A DNA stretch of 9,442 bases, from NCBI GenBank assembly GCA_027066695.1, contig JAMONE010000156.1, positions 1 to 9,442 on the forward strand. The letters run 5' to 3'. Under the pieces are notes generated by a model. The model saw only the letters and a program-made list of their open reading frames with translations. It was not told the DNA's origin and did not search any database. A program made the translations under genes and the position numbers. The DNA is from Micavibrio sp. Lineage in GTDB: Bacteria; Pseudomonadota; Alphaproteobacteria; Micavibrionales; Micavibrionaceae. Below are positions 1 to 7,042 of the stretch, one piece after another (positions within the stretch are counted from its first letter, which is position 1; the number at the start of each line of letters is the position of its first letter).

Positions 1-99
1 TTAATCGCACCAATCGCAATGACCGAAGGCCTACGTTTCGCTATCCGTGAAGGCGGCAGAACTGTCGGCGCGGGCGTTGTTGGTAAGATTATTGAATAA
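1..99 (+). CDS. tuf: Elongation factor Tu, C-terminal end (partial)
   Basis: The first 32 codons read in frame 1 end at TAA (97-99) and match the end of EF-Tu domain 3, including the segments MTEGLRFAIREGGRTVGAG and VVGKIIE. EF-Tu is the GTPase that delivers aminoacyl-tRNA to the ribosome. Only the last part of the third beta-barrel is in the window; the start lies upstream. A strong intrinsic terminator begins about 35 bases after the stop, so tuf is the last gene of its transcript. The identification rests on a short but very conserved tail. Confidence 0.93.
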   Translation, partial: LIAPIAMTEGLRFAIREGGRTVGAGVVGKIIE

Positions 100-133
100 T
101 TAGAGAAGAGCAAGGTAGCTAATAAAAATTACG

Positions 134-163
134 AAGCTCCGCTCAATTGCGGGGCTTTTTTTA
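134..163 (+). terminator. Rho-independent terminator of tuf
   Basis: A 9-bp stem (AAGCTCCGC at 134-142 with GCGGGGCTT at 149-157, one G-U pair) closes a 6-base loop (TCAATT) and runs into a T tract at 156-162. The position 35 bases after the tuf stop fits termination of the tuf transcript and insulates the next gene. Confidence 0.9.
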
Positions 164-214
164 TACTCCTAAGGATGTTACAATTATAACCTTAATAAAA
201 AAGGAATTATAATT

Positions 215-955
215 ATGCGCTTTATTTTGACTTTGCTTTGCTTGATTTTTACTTCAATTTCACCAGCTTTTGCGAATTTAAATGCAATAAAAATGGATGT
301 TTCCATAAGAGAACTTGATTCTTGGAAGAGTCAAATTGCAACTTACACTAATAGCTATGATGAAATCTTAAGGGAGATTTATAAAAAACCGAGTAAACTT
401 GATGATAAGTTGCCATTGTTGCGCTCTTATTATCCAAGGACAAGGCAATATTCGCCATTTTCAAAAGATATATTGGATGAAATAACCCAGCACGCCCTTA
501 TCCTTGATACCGCCTCTGATAATCAGGTTATTAATGAGGCTCTGCACTCTTACAAAACCTTGATTAATAAGCATTTGATGAATTTTGATGTTGCATCATT
601 TGCACTAACTATGAGCCGTATTGATGTTCGTTTTGGTGATGAAATTTTCTATAAAAGGGTGCGTGATGCTTTGATCAAAAATATCTATAGAGAGGGCATG
701 GGTAAAACGCCAGAGACTGCGCATCGCATAGTTAGTTACGGAGAGGAAACTTATATTCTCGATCAAATCGGCGGAAAAATTGATCATAGCGAGATTTTTG
801 AAATTAATGGTATATATTACAATGTCCATGAATTAACCACGAAAGATGGTGTGTATCGTCAAGTATTTATGAATGTGACAGAGCCAATTAAAAATATTTT
901 TTATACTCAGATTATAAAAGAGCGCGAGGAGAATGTATCCCTATCTCCCCAATAA
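215..955 (+). CDS. Secreted DUF4919-like protein, function unknown
   Basis: This 246-residue protein begins with a Sec signal peptide: a hydrophobic core at residues 3-18 and a probable signal peptidase I site after PAFA (cleavage about 20/21). No other membrane segment is seen, so the mature protein should be periplasmic or exported. The C-terminal half has a pattern I associate with DUF4919: a helical RVRDALIKNIYREGMGKTPE stretch, then ETAHRIVSYGEETYILDQIG, then a beta segment GIYYNVHEL and a VFMNV strand. That family has no known enzymatic role, and the assignment is from memory of the pattern, not a search. The ATG has an AAGGAA ribosome binding site 8 bases upstream. The gene stands alone between the tuf terminator and the gcv operon, and its codon use is AT-richer than the gcv genes. 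Confidence 0.75.
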   Translation: MRFILTLLCLIFTSISPAFANLNAIKMDVSIRELDSWKSQIATYTNSYDEILREIYKKPSKLDDKLPLLRSYYPRTRQYSPFSKDILDEITQHALILDTASDNQVINEALHSYKTLINKHLMNFDVASFALTMSRIDVRFGDEIFYKRVRDALIKNIYREGMGKTPETAHRIVSYGEETYILDQIGGKIDHSEIFEINGIYYNVHELTTKDGVYRQVFMNVTEPIKNIFYTQIIKEREENVSLSPQ

Positions 956-1019
956 TGGTTATCATTGGTAATTATGCATAAAAATTGGTGATATTTTCAT
1001 GTAATTATGTTTTATCACT

Positions 1020-1048
1020 TTGAATATATGGTATTACCTTGCTATATT
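1020..1048 (+). promoter_or_regulatory. Candidate sigma-70 promoter of the gcv operon
   Basis: TTGAAT (1020-1025) and TATATT (1043-1048) are separated by exactly 17 bases in the 126-base gap before gcvT. Transcription would start near 1055, giving a leader of about 27 bases. In AT-rich DNA such matches arise by chance, so this is a proposal. The leader is too short for a glycine riboswitch, and none is visible anywhere in the gap. Confidence 0.4.
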
Positions 1049-1081
1049 TTGATGATTGCACAATTTGATATAGGAAAATAA

Positions 1082-2170
1082 ATGTCACGTAGCACAGCTT
1101 TGCATAGCGCGCATCTGGCTTTGGGTGCGAAGATGGGTGCGTTTGCAGGATATGATATGCCGCTTTATTATGGGCTTGGCGTTAAGAAAGAACATCTTTG
1201 GGTGCGCGAAAATGTCGGCTTGTTCGATGTCTCCCACATGGGACAGATAAGCCTTAAAGGCAAGGGCGCACAGGATTTACTAGAAAAACTTACCCCCTCA
1301 TCACTAGGAAAGCTTGGTATTAACCGCATAAAATACAGCGTTCTTACCAATGAAAATGGCGGTATTATTGATGATCTGATGATTACTAAAACCGCAGAAG
1401 ATGAATTTCATCTGGTTATTAATGCGGGATGTAAAGATAGCGATATTGCATGGATCAAACAAAATCTAACTCCTGAAATAGAGTTTACCCATTATGATGA
1501 TTGGGCGTTGATCGCTCTGCAAGGCTCTGGGGCGCAAGATGTTGTTAGAGAAGTTCTCGGCATTGATTTATCCGATCTTCCTTATATGAGCTTGTGGTAT
1601 AAAGATTACACAATGTTTATCTCTCGCCTCGGTTATACGGGCGAGGATGGCTTTGAAATTAGTGTGCCTAATGACGGCGCGCAAGATGTATGGAATAAGT
1701 TAATAGCTCATAAAACGGTAGAGCCTATCGGCTTAGCGGCGCGTGATTCACTGCGCCTCGAGATGGGGTATTGCCTGTATGGGCATGATATCGATGCTAA
1801 TACTACGCCGCTTGAAGCTGATCTTGCTTGGGTCATGGGCAAGCATAATAATGATTATATCGGCGCAAAGAATGTTTTAAAGCCCACTAAAAAACGTGTT
1901 GGCATTAAATTAACGGGCAAGGGCGTGGCGCGTGAGGGCGCGGAAATTCGCAATGATAAAGATGAAAAGATCGGCGAGCTTAGCAGCGGTGGCTTTTCCC
2001 CATCATTAAATATATCAATAGGACAAGGTTATATCCCTATAGAATATGCTGTGGCAGGCACGAGAATTTTTGTTAATGTGCGTGGCCGTAATATCGAGGC
2101 GCAAGTGGCTAAAATGCCGTTTATGCCTGCTAGAACGAAAAAACGTAATGTTATCCCGAAAGCTTCTTAG
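1082..2170 (+). CDS. gcvT: Glycine cleavage system T protein (aminomethyltransferase)
   Basis: GcvT releases ammonia from the aminomethyl group carried on lipoyl-GcvH and passes the one-carbon unit to tetrahydrofolate, giving 5,10-methylene-THF in the cytoplasm. At 362 residues it is full length for the family (the E. coli protein is 364). Visible landmarks are the folate-domain N-terminus (GAFAGYDMP), LFDVSHMGQ near residue 48, the catalytic-aspartate motif GGIIDDLM (Asp97/98), GYTGEDGFEI, and GLAARDSLRLEMGYCLYGHD, followed by the C-terminal barrel domain. The start is supported by AGGAAA about 4 bases upstream of the ATG. It is the first gene of the gcv cluster, with a candidate promoter just upstream. 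Confidence 0.97.
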   Translation: MSRSTALHSAHLALGAKMGAFAGYDMPLYYGLGVKKEHLWVRENVGLFDVSHMGQISLKGKGAQDLLEKLTPSSLGKLGINRIKYSVLTNENGGIIDDLMITKTAEDEFHLVINAGCKDSDIAWIKQNLTPEIEFTHYDDWALIALQGSGAQDVVREVLGIDLSDLPYMSLWYKDYTMFISRLGYTGEDGFEISVPNDGAQDVWNKLIAHKTVEPIGLAARDSLRLEMGYCLYGHDIDANTTPLEADLAWVMGKHNNDYIGAKNVLKPTKKRVGIKLTGKGVAREGAEIRNDKDEKIGELSSGGFSPSLNISIGQGYIPIEYAVAGTRIFVNVRGRNIEAQVAKMPFMPARTKKRNVIPKAS

Positions 2171-2172
2171 CT

Positions 2173-2213
2173 GAGGGATCTTAAGATCTATTCACTACGT
2201 GTTCGAGATGACA
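2173..2213. repeat. Remnant of a dispersed intergenic palindromic repeat
   Basis: The short gcvT-gcvH gap contains a perfect 12-bp palindrome GATCTTAAGATC (2177-2188), followed by TTCACTACGTGTTCGAGATGACA-type sequence ending at 2213. The layout resembles a family of small dispersed repeats found between genes in many bacteria, whose copies start or end in GATGACA and centre on GGATCTTAAGATC. Here the left arm is missing or degraded, so it is probably a single decayed copy. It lies inside the operon and might form a weak hairpin in the mRNA. The family link is recalled, not searched. Confidence 0.5.
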
Positions 2214-2237
2214 ATTTAATTTAGAAAAGGAAATAAA

Positions 2238-2615
2238 ATGGCTGAATTTAAATATACGAAAGACCATGAGTGCTTACATATTGATGAAGATATTGCCTCT
2301 ATCGGAATTACTGCGCATGCGCAAGATGCGCTTGGGGATTTGGTGTTTATTGAGTTATCCGAAGTTGGAAAAACTGTTTCAAAAGGCGATGAAATCGCCG
2401 TGGTGGAATCGGTAAAAACTGCCGCCGAAGTTTACTCACCTGTTGCGGGTGAAATCATTGAAACTAACGAAGCCATCACTGATGATCTGGAGCTGATATC
2501 TCATGGGATAAATGAAGATGGTTGGCTTGTGAAATTAAAGATATCTGATGCTTCTGCGCTTGGTGATCTTATGGACGCGGCGGCATATGGTGAATATCTA
2601 AAGGAAATTGATTAA
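2238..2615 (+). CDS. gcvH: Glycine cleavage system H protein (lipoyl carrier)
   Basis: GcvH is the small cytoplasmic shuttle whose lipoyl-lysine arm carries the aminomethyl group from GcvP to GcvT and then electrons to Lpd. The 125-residue length is normal. The lipoylation site is clear: VVESVKTAAEVYSPVAGEI, with the target lysine at residue 60. The N-terminus (KYTKDHECLHID) and the C-terminal GWLVKLKI also fit the family. An AAGGAAA ribosome binding site precedes the ATG. It lies 67 bases after gcvT, with a palindromic repeat remnant in the gap, and its stop codon is followed after one base by the start of the next gene. Confidence 0.97.
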   Translation: MAEFKYTKDHECLHIDEDIASIGITAHAQDALGDLVFIELSEVGKTVSKGDEIAVVESVKTAAEVYSPVAGEIIETNEAITDDLELISHGINEDGWLVKLKISDASALGDLMDAAAYGEYLKEID

Positions 2616-2616
2616 T

Positions 2617-2883
2617 ATGTTGCCACCTATTGAAATATTAGGGTTATTTGCAGGGTTTTTAACAGCTTTTGCATCTATGCCACAAACAATTAAAATGATA
2701 CGTCATAAAGATGCTAAGGCTGTTTCTGCTGGGACTTACTTTATGCTTATTGGATCATATATCTTGTGGATGATGTATGGGGTTATTCAAGGGGCTGTTT
2801 CAATAGTATTTTGGAATATTATTGGGGTTGTACTTTGTAGTATAGTTTTATTTTTGAAATTAGTTGTATGGAAAGAAAAATAG
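2617..2883 (+). CDS. PQ-loop / SemiSWEET-type three-helix membrane protein
   Basis: An 88-residue protein with three predicted membrane helices (about 5-25, 38-58 and 62-82). It shows the PQ motif (MPQTIKMIRHKDAKAVS, residues 21-37) and the Trp51 and Asn67 positions that line the pocket in bacterial SemiSWEETs. That family forms homodimers that move small sugars through the inner membrane; the substrate here is unknown. ATG 2617 was chosen because it starts one base after the gcvH stop and has AAGGA about 11 bases upstream; a TTG at 2608 has poor spacing. The stop abuts the gcvPA start directly, so the gene is embedded and probably co-translated. Its base composition looks AT-richer than gcvH and gcvPA, suggesting separate ancestry. 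Confidence 0.85.
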   Translation: MLPPIEILGLFAGFLTAFASMPQTIKMIRHKDAKAVSAGTYFMLIGSYILWMMYGVIQGAVSIVFWNIIGVVLCSIVLFLKLVVWKEK

Positions 2884-4161
2884 ATGCGTTATCTACCTCA
2901 AACCGAGAATGCACGCATACAAATGCTTAAAAGCATTGGGGCGGGTAATGTTGATGATCTTTATGTCGATATCCCTAAAGTTGCCATGATTGATGGATTG
3001 GCGGATTTGCCAAATCACAAAAGCGAGCTTGAGGTTGAGCGTGCGCTAGGCGTTATGGCGGCGAAAAATATGACGGCGAGCGACGCGCCGTTTTTCCTTG
3101 GCGCGGGCACGTATTATCACCATATTCCTGCTGCGGTAGACCATATTATCCAGCGCAGCGAGTTCTTGACCGCTTATACCCCCTATCAACCTGAAATAGC
3201 GCAAGGCACGTTGCAGGCTATTTTCGAGTATCAGACATTTATCGCGCAGCTAACGGGGCAAGACGTTGCGAATGCTTCGCTTTATGATGGTTCAACCGCG
3301 CTGGCCGAGGCTGCGCTTATGGCTATGCGCATTACAAAGCGCAAGAATATTGTTATTGGCACTAAGCTTCACCCGCATTACGCGGATGTGCTTAAAAGCT
3401 ATATCGGTAATATTGATGGCGCGGAGATTACGCAAGGCGCGCTTGATGATAAAACTGCGTGCGTAATCGTGCAATCCCCTGATTTCTATGGCTGTCCGCA
3501 TAAATACGAAAAATGGCGCAAGGAATGTGATGAAGCGGGCGCACTGCTTGTTGTTGTTACAAATGAGGTTATCTCACTTGGTATGTTAGAAGCCCCATCG
3601 CTGGCCGATATAGTATGCGGCGAGGGGCAATCTATTGGCATGGCTATGAGCTATGGCGGCCCTCATCTCGGGTTTTTTGCTTGCAAACAGAAATATTTGC
3701 GCCAAATGCCGGGAAGGCTTTGCGGAATGACAGAAGATGCAGATGGGAAGCGTGGCTTTGTCCTAACGCTTTCCACGCGTGAGCAGCATATCCGCCGCGA
3801 GAAGGCGACTTCTAATATTTGCACTAATCAGGGGCTTTGTGCGCTGGCATTTACTATTCATATGAGCTTGCTTGGTGAGGATGGGTTTAAAAATCTTGCT
3901 CGCCTTAATCATGAAGCAGCGTGTAGGCTTGCAGATGCACTTAGCGAGGTTAAGGGCGTTCGCATCATTAATGATAATTTCTTTAATGAGTTTGTTATAG
4001 AGCTGCCAAAACCTGCATCTATTGTGGTGGAAGATCTTGCTACATGTGGTATTATTGGTGGCTATGCTTTAGATGGTAATCATATGCTTGTCTGCGCTAC
4101 AGAAATGACCACGCAAGATGATATCGAAGAATTAGTTAATATATTAAGTGAGATTTTATAG
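2884..4161 (+). CDS. gcvPA: Glycine dehydrogenase (decarboxylating) subunit 1
   Basis: This is the N-terminal half of the two-subunit P protein, which with GcvPB forms the PLP enzyme that decarboxylates glycine and loads the aminomethyl group on GcvH. The 425-residue product has the family landmarks FLGAGTYYHHIPAAVDHI (71-88), TAYTPYQPEIAQGTLQAIFE (96-115), ASLYDGSTALAEA (131-143), SYGGPHLGFFA and RREKATSNICTNQ. Subunit 1 lacks the PLP lysine, as expected. It is slightly shorter than the roughly 445-450 residues common in other bacteria, but no domain appears missing. GGAAAG lies 8 bases before the ATG, and the start directly follows the stop of the PQ-loop gene. Confidence 0.97.
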   Translation: MRYLPQTENARIQMLKSIGAGNVDDLYVDIPKVAMIDGLADLPNHKSELEVERALGVMAAKNMTASDAPFFLGAGTYYHHIPAAVDHIIQRSEFLTAYTPYQPEIAQGTLQAIFEYQTFIAQLTGQDVANASLYDGSTALAEAALMAMRITKRKNIVIGTKLHPHYADVLKSYIGNIDGAEITQGALDDKTACVIVQSPDFYGCPHKYEKWRKECDEAGALLVVVTNEVISLGMLEAPSLADIVCGEGQSIGMAMSYGGPHLGFFACKQKYLRQMPGRLCGMTEDADGKRGFVLTLSTREQHIRREKATSNICTNQGLCALAFTIHMSLLGEDGFKNLARLNHEAACRLADALSEVKGVRIINDNFFNEFVIELPKPASIVVEDLATCGIIGGYALDGNHMLVCATEMTTQDDIEELVNILSEIL

Positions 4162-4181
4162 CCGTTGAAAGGGATTAAAAC

Positions 4182-4559
4182 GTGAATGATAACAATAGTA
4201 GTATGATATGGTTTTTGGCAATTTCTTTTACGGTTATATGCTCGGGCTTTGTTTATTTTTATATACAATTTTTGCCTGACCCTCAAAGAGCAGTTAAATG
4301 TACAGGCGGCGATATCTCGATCAATTTTATAATTAATGATAAAGAGCGCAGCATTGTCATGGATGGCGATGTTCTACCTCTCGATGTTGTTAGTGTGTTT
4401 GACAAAGCTATAATTTCTGCAAAATGGCTGCATGATGACAAAGTTACCAAGATGTATTTAGATCGCATTTCAGGTGATTTAGAAATCAATACCAAAAAAG
4501 CAGGTTTGCCGTGGGAAAAAGAAATACTTAAATGTTCAAATGCTGCGGGGCGTTTTTAG
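4182..4559 (+). CDS. Membrane-anchored protein of unknown function
   Basis: I do not recognise this 125-residue protein. It has one hydrophobic segment near the N-terminus (about residues 9-31, rich in W, F, I and V) and then a soluble, beta-rich looking domain, so it is probably anchored in the inner membrane with the rest outside the cytoplasm. The domain contains Cys40 near its start and Cys118 near its end, which could form a disulfide, and a YLDRISGDLEI segment resembling the closing strand of small periplasmic beta-sandwich proteins. The start is GTG, supported by GAAAGGGA 7 bases upstream; the next Met codon (4203) has no such site. It lies 20 bases after gcvPA and 26 bases before gcvPB, so it should be co-transcribed with both. 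Confidence 0.7.
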   Translation: MNDNNSSMIWFLAISFTVICSGFVYFYIQFLPDPQRAVKCTGGDISINFIINDKERSIVMDGDVLPLDVVSVFDKAIISAKWLHDDKVTKMYLDRISGDLEINTKKAGLPWEKEILKCSNAAGRF

Positions 4560-4585
4560 AAATAAGATTATATAGGAATTATTAG

Positions 4586-6076
4586 ATGAGCTTAGTTGAA
4601 AATCGAAGATTGCACTATGAAGAAAATCTCTTATGGGAGAAGGAACATAGTGAGCATTCGGGCGTTGATTTTCCGCAGTTAGAAAATATTGCCTCGCGCA
4701 CTGGCGTTGATATGCGCGGAGATATTGGCTTACCCCAGCTTTCAGAGCCGCAAGTGGTGCGTCATTTTGTGCGAATGAGTACGTGGAATTACTCTATAGA
4801 CCATGGATTTTTCCCGCTTGGTTCTTGCACGATGAAGCATAATCCGCGTATGAACGAGAAAATGGCTAGGCTTAATGGCTTTGCAAATATCCATCCCTTG
4901 CAGTTAGAGACCACATCTCAAGGCGCATTAGAGCTTATGTATGAGCTTCAAAATTGGCTTGGTGAGTTGACGGGATTGTCGGGCGTATGCCTTGCTCCAT
5001 CGGCTGGTGCGCATGGCGAGCTTGCGGGTATGATGACCATTAAACATGCGCATGAGAAGCTCGGTAATGCACATAAAAAAATTATTCTTGCCCCTGATTC
5101 GTCACATGGAACAAATCCCGCTACGGCTGTTATGTGCGGGTTTGAGGTGCGCGTTATTCCGACAAAAGACACTGGTCGTTTAAGTGTTGAGGCATTTAAA
5201 GAAGCTCTTTATCGTACAGATGATAAAGGCGCAGATATCGCGGGGATGATGGTAACTAATCCCAATACTTGCGGTTTGTTCGAGAGCAATATATTGGAGC
5301 TGTCAGAGTTGCTGCACGAGGCTGGCGGATATTTCTATTGTGATGGAGCAAATTTTAATGCAATTGTTGGTAAAGCGCGCCCTGCTGATTTTGGCGTTGA
5401 TGTTATGCATATCAATTTGCACAAGACTTTCTCAACGCCTCATGGCGGCGGCGGGCCAGGCAGCGGGCCTATTTGCTGCACGCAAGAATTGGCGCAATAT
5501 ATGCCTGTTCCTGTGGTGGTACAAAATGATGATCTGTCATATTCGTTAGAGAGCGAGGATGATCGCCCCGCCACACTTGGCAGGCTCAAAGCGTTCCAAG
5601 GGCAGTTTGGCGTATATGTACGCGCTCTTTCTTATATGATGTCAATGGGCGCGGATGGACTTAAACAGGTGTCTGAAGACGCGGTGCTTAATGCTAATTA
5701 TATCCTTAGTCAACTTTCCAATGATTACCATGTTCCATATGATGGATATTGTATGCATGAATGTTTGCTTACCGATAAAAAGCAAAAGGAGCAGGGTGTT
5801 GCGACACTCGATATTGCCAAGGCTTTGGTGGAGTATGGCTATCACCCGATGACGGTGTATTTCCCGCTTGTTTTGGCTGGAACGATGCTGATTGAGCCAA
5901 CCGAGACCGAGAGCAAGGATGCGCTTGATCGCTTTATAGTGACAATGAAAAATATCGCCGTAGATGTGAAAAACGGGGATTGTGACAAATTCCATAGCTT
6001 CCCGCAATCTTCGCCACGTAAACGCCTTGATGAGGTGAAAGCTGCGCGTAATCCTGTTTTAAGGTGGACAGATTAG
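4586..6076 (+). CDS. gcvPB: Glycine dehydrogenase (decarboxylating) subunit 2
   Basis: This is the PLP-binding half of the two-subunit P protein, acting with GcvPA in the cytoplasm. Its 496 residues match the usual size. The PLP lysine is Lys280 in INLHKTFSTPHGGGGPGSGP. Other landmarks are FFPLGSCTMKHNPRMNE (75-91), PSAGAHGELAGMM (138-150), SSHGTNPATA (172-181), and PMTVYFPLVLAGTMLIEPTE near the C-terminus. AGGAA lies 7 bases before the ATG. It is the last gcv gene in the window. No convincing intrinsic terminator follows, so read-through toward secE is possible. Confidence 0.97.
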   Translation: MSLVENRRLHYEENLLWEKEHSEHSGVDFPQLENIASRTGVDMRGDIGLPQLSEPQVVRHFVRMSTWNYSIDHGFFPLGSCTMKHNPRMNEKMARLNGFANIHPLQLETTSQGALELMYELQNWLGELTGLSGVCLAPSAGAHGELAGMMTIKHAHEKLGNAHKKIILAPDSSHGTNPATAVMCGFEVRVIPTKDTGRLSVEAFKEALYRTDDKGADIAGMMVTNPNTCGLFESNILELSELLHEAGGYFYCDGANFNAIVGKARPADFGVDVMHINLHKTFSTPHGGGGPGSGPICCTQELAQYMPVPVVVQNDDLSYSLESEDDRPATLGRLKAFQGQFGVYVRALSYMMSMGADGLKQVSEDAVLNANYILSQLSNDYHVPYDGYCMHECLLTDKKQKEQGVATLDIAKALVEYGYHPMTVYFPLVLAGTMLIEPTETESKDALDRFIVTMKNIAVDVKNGDCDKFHSFPQSSPRKRLDEVKAARNPVLRWTD

Positions 6077-6159
6077 ATTTAAGTATTTTTCTCTGGCTAT
6101 TATATTATTTATAGTGTATTTATTCACTAAATCCCATAAATATAGGTTTCAATAAAAAT

Positions 6160-6175
6160 GTGACGAGGCAGTCAC
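6160..6175 (+). other. Small hairpin in the secE leader
   Basis: GTGAC (6160-6164) and GTCAC (6171-6175) can pair around a GAGGCA loop. The hairpin sits in a stretch (about 6160-6190) that is clearly more GC-rich than the surrounding AT-rich gcvPB-secE gap. No T tract follows, so it is not a terminator. Many bacteria carry a tRNA-Trp gene just before secE; this sequence does not fold as a tRNA. Its function is unknown. Confidence 0.3.
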
Positions 6176-6217
6176 GCCGCGAACCTTGGGTAAAAGTAGA
6201 AATATTTGAATATTAAT

Positions 6218-6221
6218 GAGG
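6218..6221 (+). promoter_or_regulatory. Ribosome binding site that fixes the secE start
   Basis: GAGG lies 5 bases before ATG 6227. It supports that start over an in-frame TTG at 6206, which would add seven residues not typical of SecE. Confidence 0.6.
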
Positions 6222-6226
6222 ATATA

Positions 6227-6424
6227 ATGGCAAAAAAAGGCCCTATAGAGTTTATTCGTCAGGTTAAAAGTGAAGGCAAAAAAATCACTTGGCCGACGCG
6301 TCAGGAAACAACGGTCAGTATGATTGCTGTTTTTATCATGGTTTTTATATCATCTATATTTCTATATTTCGCAGATCAAATTATTGCGTATTTGATTAGT
6401 TTAGTTATGGGATTTGGCCTGTAA
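6227..6424 (+). CDS. secE: Preprotein translocase subunit SecE
   Basis: SecE clamps the SecY channel in the inner membrane and is essential for protein export. This is the short, single-helix form usual outside enterobacteria: 65 residues, an amphipathic N-terminal helix (IEFIRQVKSEGKKI), the conserved TWPTRQET motif (21-28), then one membrane segment (about 31-63). The order secE then nusG is the normal one. Upstream, where tuf and tRNA-Trp are often found, there is instead the gcv cluster. Confidence 0.95.
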   Translation: MAKKGPIEFIRQVKSEGKKITWPTRQETTVSMIAVFIMVFISSIFLYFADQIIAYLISLVMGFGL

Positions 6425-6463
6425 ATTAAAGATTATAAATTAAAGATTATAAATTAAAGATTT
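6422..6463 (+). repeat. Three tandem copies of a 14-bp unit between secE and nusG
   Basis: The unit TAAATTAAAGATTA occurs at 6422-6435 and 6436-6449, with a third copy at 6450-6463 differing only in its last base (T for A). The first copy starts with the secE stop codon. The array fills most of the 59-base gap to nusG. It looks like slippage-generated microrepeat DNA, so copy number may vary between strains and change the secE-nusG spacing. Confidence 0.9.
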
Positions 6464-6483
6464 TAAGAAAAAGGATTAATGAT

Positions 6484-7017
6484 ATGGCTATGCGTTGGTA
6501 CGTTTTACATGTTTATTCAGGGTTTGAGCAAAAAGTTGTAGAATCCATTAAGGAAAAGGCTGCAAAACAAGGGCTTGCTGATTTTATCGAAGATATCCTT
6601 GTTCCTACTGAAGAAGTTGTTGAAGTCAGGCGTGGTCAGCGCGTAAGTGCAGAGCGTAAATTTTTCCCTGGTTATGTTCTTGCCCATCTTGAGATGAATG
6701 ACAATGTTTGGCATTTAATCAAAGATACCCCAAAGGTCAGTGGCTTTTTGGGCGCAGGCGGAAATAAACCTGTTGCAATTAGCGAACGTGAAGCTCAACG
6801 AATCCTTAAACAGGTTCAAGAAGGTGTTGATCGTCCGCGTCCTTCCGTTGTCTACGACATTGGTGAAGAAGTCAAAGTTACAGACGGCCCATTTGCTTCG
6901 TTCAACGGCATAGTTGAAGAAGTTGACGAAGAAAAAGCGAAGCTTAAAGTTTCCGTGTCAATATTTGGTCGTCCAACTCCAGTTGAGCTTGAATATGGAC
7001 AGGTTGAAAAGACTTAA
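6484..7017 (+). CDS. nusG: Transcription termination/antitermination protein NusG
   Basis: NusG binds RNA polymerase through its N-terminal domain, reduces pausing, and links it to Rho or to ribosomal protein S10. The 177 residues are complete: NGN domain with MRWYVLHVYSGFEQKV (3-18) and KFFPGYVLAHLEM (59-71), and a KOW domain at about 126-153 (GEEVKVTDGPFASFNGIVEE). AAGGA lies about 10 bases before the ATG. Normally rplK and rplA follow nusG; here they do not. Confidence 0.97.
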   Translation: MAMRWYVLHVYSGFEQKVVESIKEKAAKQGLADFIEDILVPTEEVVEVRRGQRVSAERKFFPGYVLAHLEMNDNVWHLIKDTPKVSGFLGAGGNKPVAISEREAQRILKQVQEGVDRPRPSVVYDIGEEVKVTDGPFASFNGIVEEVDEEKAKLKVSVSIFGRPTPVELEYGQVEKT

Positions 7018-7042
7018 TACTAATCTTAAAGAAGGAAAGAAA

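Noticed and set aside
956..1081. Glycine riboswitch before gcvT
   Set aside because: The gap is only 126 bases and AT-rich, with no tandem aptamer-like conserved GG-rich cores or terminator hairpin.
5642..6007. 121-codon open frame on the minus strand
   Set aside because: It lies entirely antisense to gcvPB, which is full length with intact motifs; the encoded protein has no recognisable pattern.
6100..6126. TAGTG...CACTA hairpin as gcvPB terminator
   Set aside because: The stem is only 5 bp and AT-rich, and no T tract follows it.
6077..6226. tRNA-Trp gene before secE
   Set aside because: No cloverleaf, no CCA anticodon loop context and no T-loop GGTTCGA sequence could be found on either strand.
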